Part shown: positions 5,051-5,659 of the stretch, one piece after another | Layout: the number at the start of each line of letters is the position of its first letter | How positions within the stretch are numbered: position 1 is the stretch's first letter | Source of the DNA: Alphaproteobacteria bacterium | GTDB lineage: Bacteria > Pseudomonadota > Alphaproteobacteria > Micavibrionales > Micavibrionaceae | Direction of reading: 5' to 3' | DNA: 5,659 bases | NCBI GenBank assembly: GCA_030639165.1 | Contig: DAOWDF010000329.1 | Location: forward strand, 1-5,659 | Notes under the pieces: generated by a model | What the model saw: only the letters and a program-made list of their open reading frames with translations | Databases searched by the model: none | Told to the model about the DNA's origin: nothing | Made by a program: the position numbers and the translations under genes

Positions 5051-5659
5051 ATGGGGCATTTAGGTTCAGAAGAACTCGATAAAGAAGCCAAAGCTATCAA
5101 GTCAGGCCCCATTCTATGGATGGCCGCGCATCCTGTTGCTGCAAATCTGGCTATGATTGTTATGATATTTGGCGGACTGCTTATATTGTCACAAAGCAAG
5201 CAAGAGGTATTTCCTGAATTTGATTTGGATATGGTAGTTGCCAGCATGGCCTATCCAGGCGCTAGCCCAGAGGAGATCGAACAAGGGATAATTTTATCAA
5301 TCGAGGATGCAATTAAAGATATAGACGGCATTGGCGATATAACCAGCACAGCCCTTGAAGGCTTTGCGCGCGTTATGGCTGAGATTGATGATACGGATGA
5401 ATCTATCAGGATTTCTCAAGACGTAAAAACCGCAATAGACCAAATCTCAACCTTTCCAGTTGACGCAGAAAATTTGAGGGTTAATTTGGCCAAAAGTGAA
5501 GAGCTGGTTATGAAGCTTGCCCTGTATGGGTCGGTAAGTGAGCTGGTACTACGCAATACTGCCGAGCATGTGCGTAACATGCTGGAGCAACATAAAGATA
5601 TTAATCTAGTTAGCCTTTCAGGCGTTAGGAATTACGAAGTTCATATCGAAATCAGCCAA
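5051..5659 (+). CDS. RND (AcrB/HAE1-type) efflux permease, N-terminal 203 residues, cut by the right edge
   Basis: The proton-driven inner-membrane pump of the tripartite system. Only the start is present: 203 codons without a stop, where the whole family runs to about 1,000-1,050 residues. A polar cytoplasmic leader of about 20 residues precedes transmembrane helix 1 (about 28-47, beginning HPVAANLAMIV), then the family hallmarks KQEVFPEFDLDMV (50-62) and YPGASPEEIEQGI (68-80), followed by the first porter subdomain with IDGIGDITSTALEGFA (91-106). The segment to residue 203 (NYEVHIEIS) continues into the periplasmic porter domain without any break. Proton-relay residues of helices 4 and 10 lie outside the window. 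The KQEVFPEFD / ILSIEDAIKDIDGIGDITST style is that of the large, poorly characterised RND permease group usually found with an HlyD-type adaptor, as here. It has its own ribosome site and is set apart from the adaptor gene by the palindromic element. Confidence 0.93.
   Translation, partial: MGHLGSEELDKEAKAIKSGPILWMAAHPVAANLAMIVMIFGGLLILSQSKQEVFPEFDLDMVVASMAYPGASPEEIEQGIILSIEDAIKDIDGIGDITSTALEGFARVMAEIDDTDESIRISQDVKTAIDQISTFPVDAENLRVNLAKSEELVMKLALYGSVSELVLRNTAEHVRNMLEQHKDINLVSLSGVRNYEVHIEISQ

Overview
This window looks like chromosomal DNA from a low- to mid-GC Gram-negative bacterium, most likely an alphaproteobacterium. The Gram-negative call rests on a complete outer-membrane / adaptor / inner-membrane efflux set, a lipobox and a Sec signal peptide. 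The alphaproteobacterial call is an inference from the first gene, whose architecture (one membrane helix, acidic linker, Sel1 repeats, peptidoglycan-binding domain) resembles the C-terminal half of PodJ-type polarity proteins. It is also suggested by a palindromic element beginning GTCATCCC, a style I associate with Rickettsiales and other alphaproteobacterial genomes. I cannot name a genus.

Layout, left to right. (1) Positions 54-1457 (+): membrane-anchored Sel1/peptidoglycan-binding protein; its frame stays open to the left edge, so it may be the end of a longer protein. (2) Positions 1478-2020 (-), convergent with gene 1: an exported cysteine-rich protein of unknown function. (3) A short divergent region with a good sigma-70-like promoter (2014-2042) pointing right. 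(4) Positions 2067-2243 (+): a 58-residue single-helix membrane protein, easily missed because of its size. (5) Positions 2317-3717 (+): NodT/TolC-type outer-membrane lipoprotein. (6) Positions 3717-4892 (+): periplasmic adaptor, overlapping the previous stop by one base. (7) Positions 4905-5030: a 126-bp composite palindromic element. (8) Positions 5051 to the right edge (+): N-terminal part of an RND efflux permease, cut by the window.

Genes 5, 6 and 8 encode the three parts of a tripartite RND efflux pump in the order outer-membrane channel, adaptor, permease. The 58-residue protein sits directly upstream in the same orientation and probably shares their transcript, so it is a candidate accessory subunit.

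The most notable item is the element between adaptor and permease. It consists of two 46-nt units in inverted orientation around a central hairpin. Each unit folds into the same two-part hairpin: an 8-bp outer stem, a 1x7 internal loop, a 7-bp inner stem and a 3-nt loop. When the right unit is reverse-complemented and aligned without gaps to the left one, six of the fifteen stem pairs differ and every difference is a compensated double change. This is a BIME-like arrangement (paired inverted REP units) whose fold has been maintained while its sequence drifted, placed where it could set the ratio of pump to adaptor.
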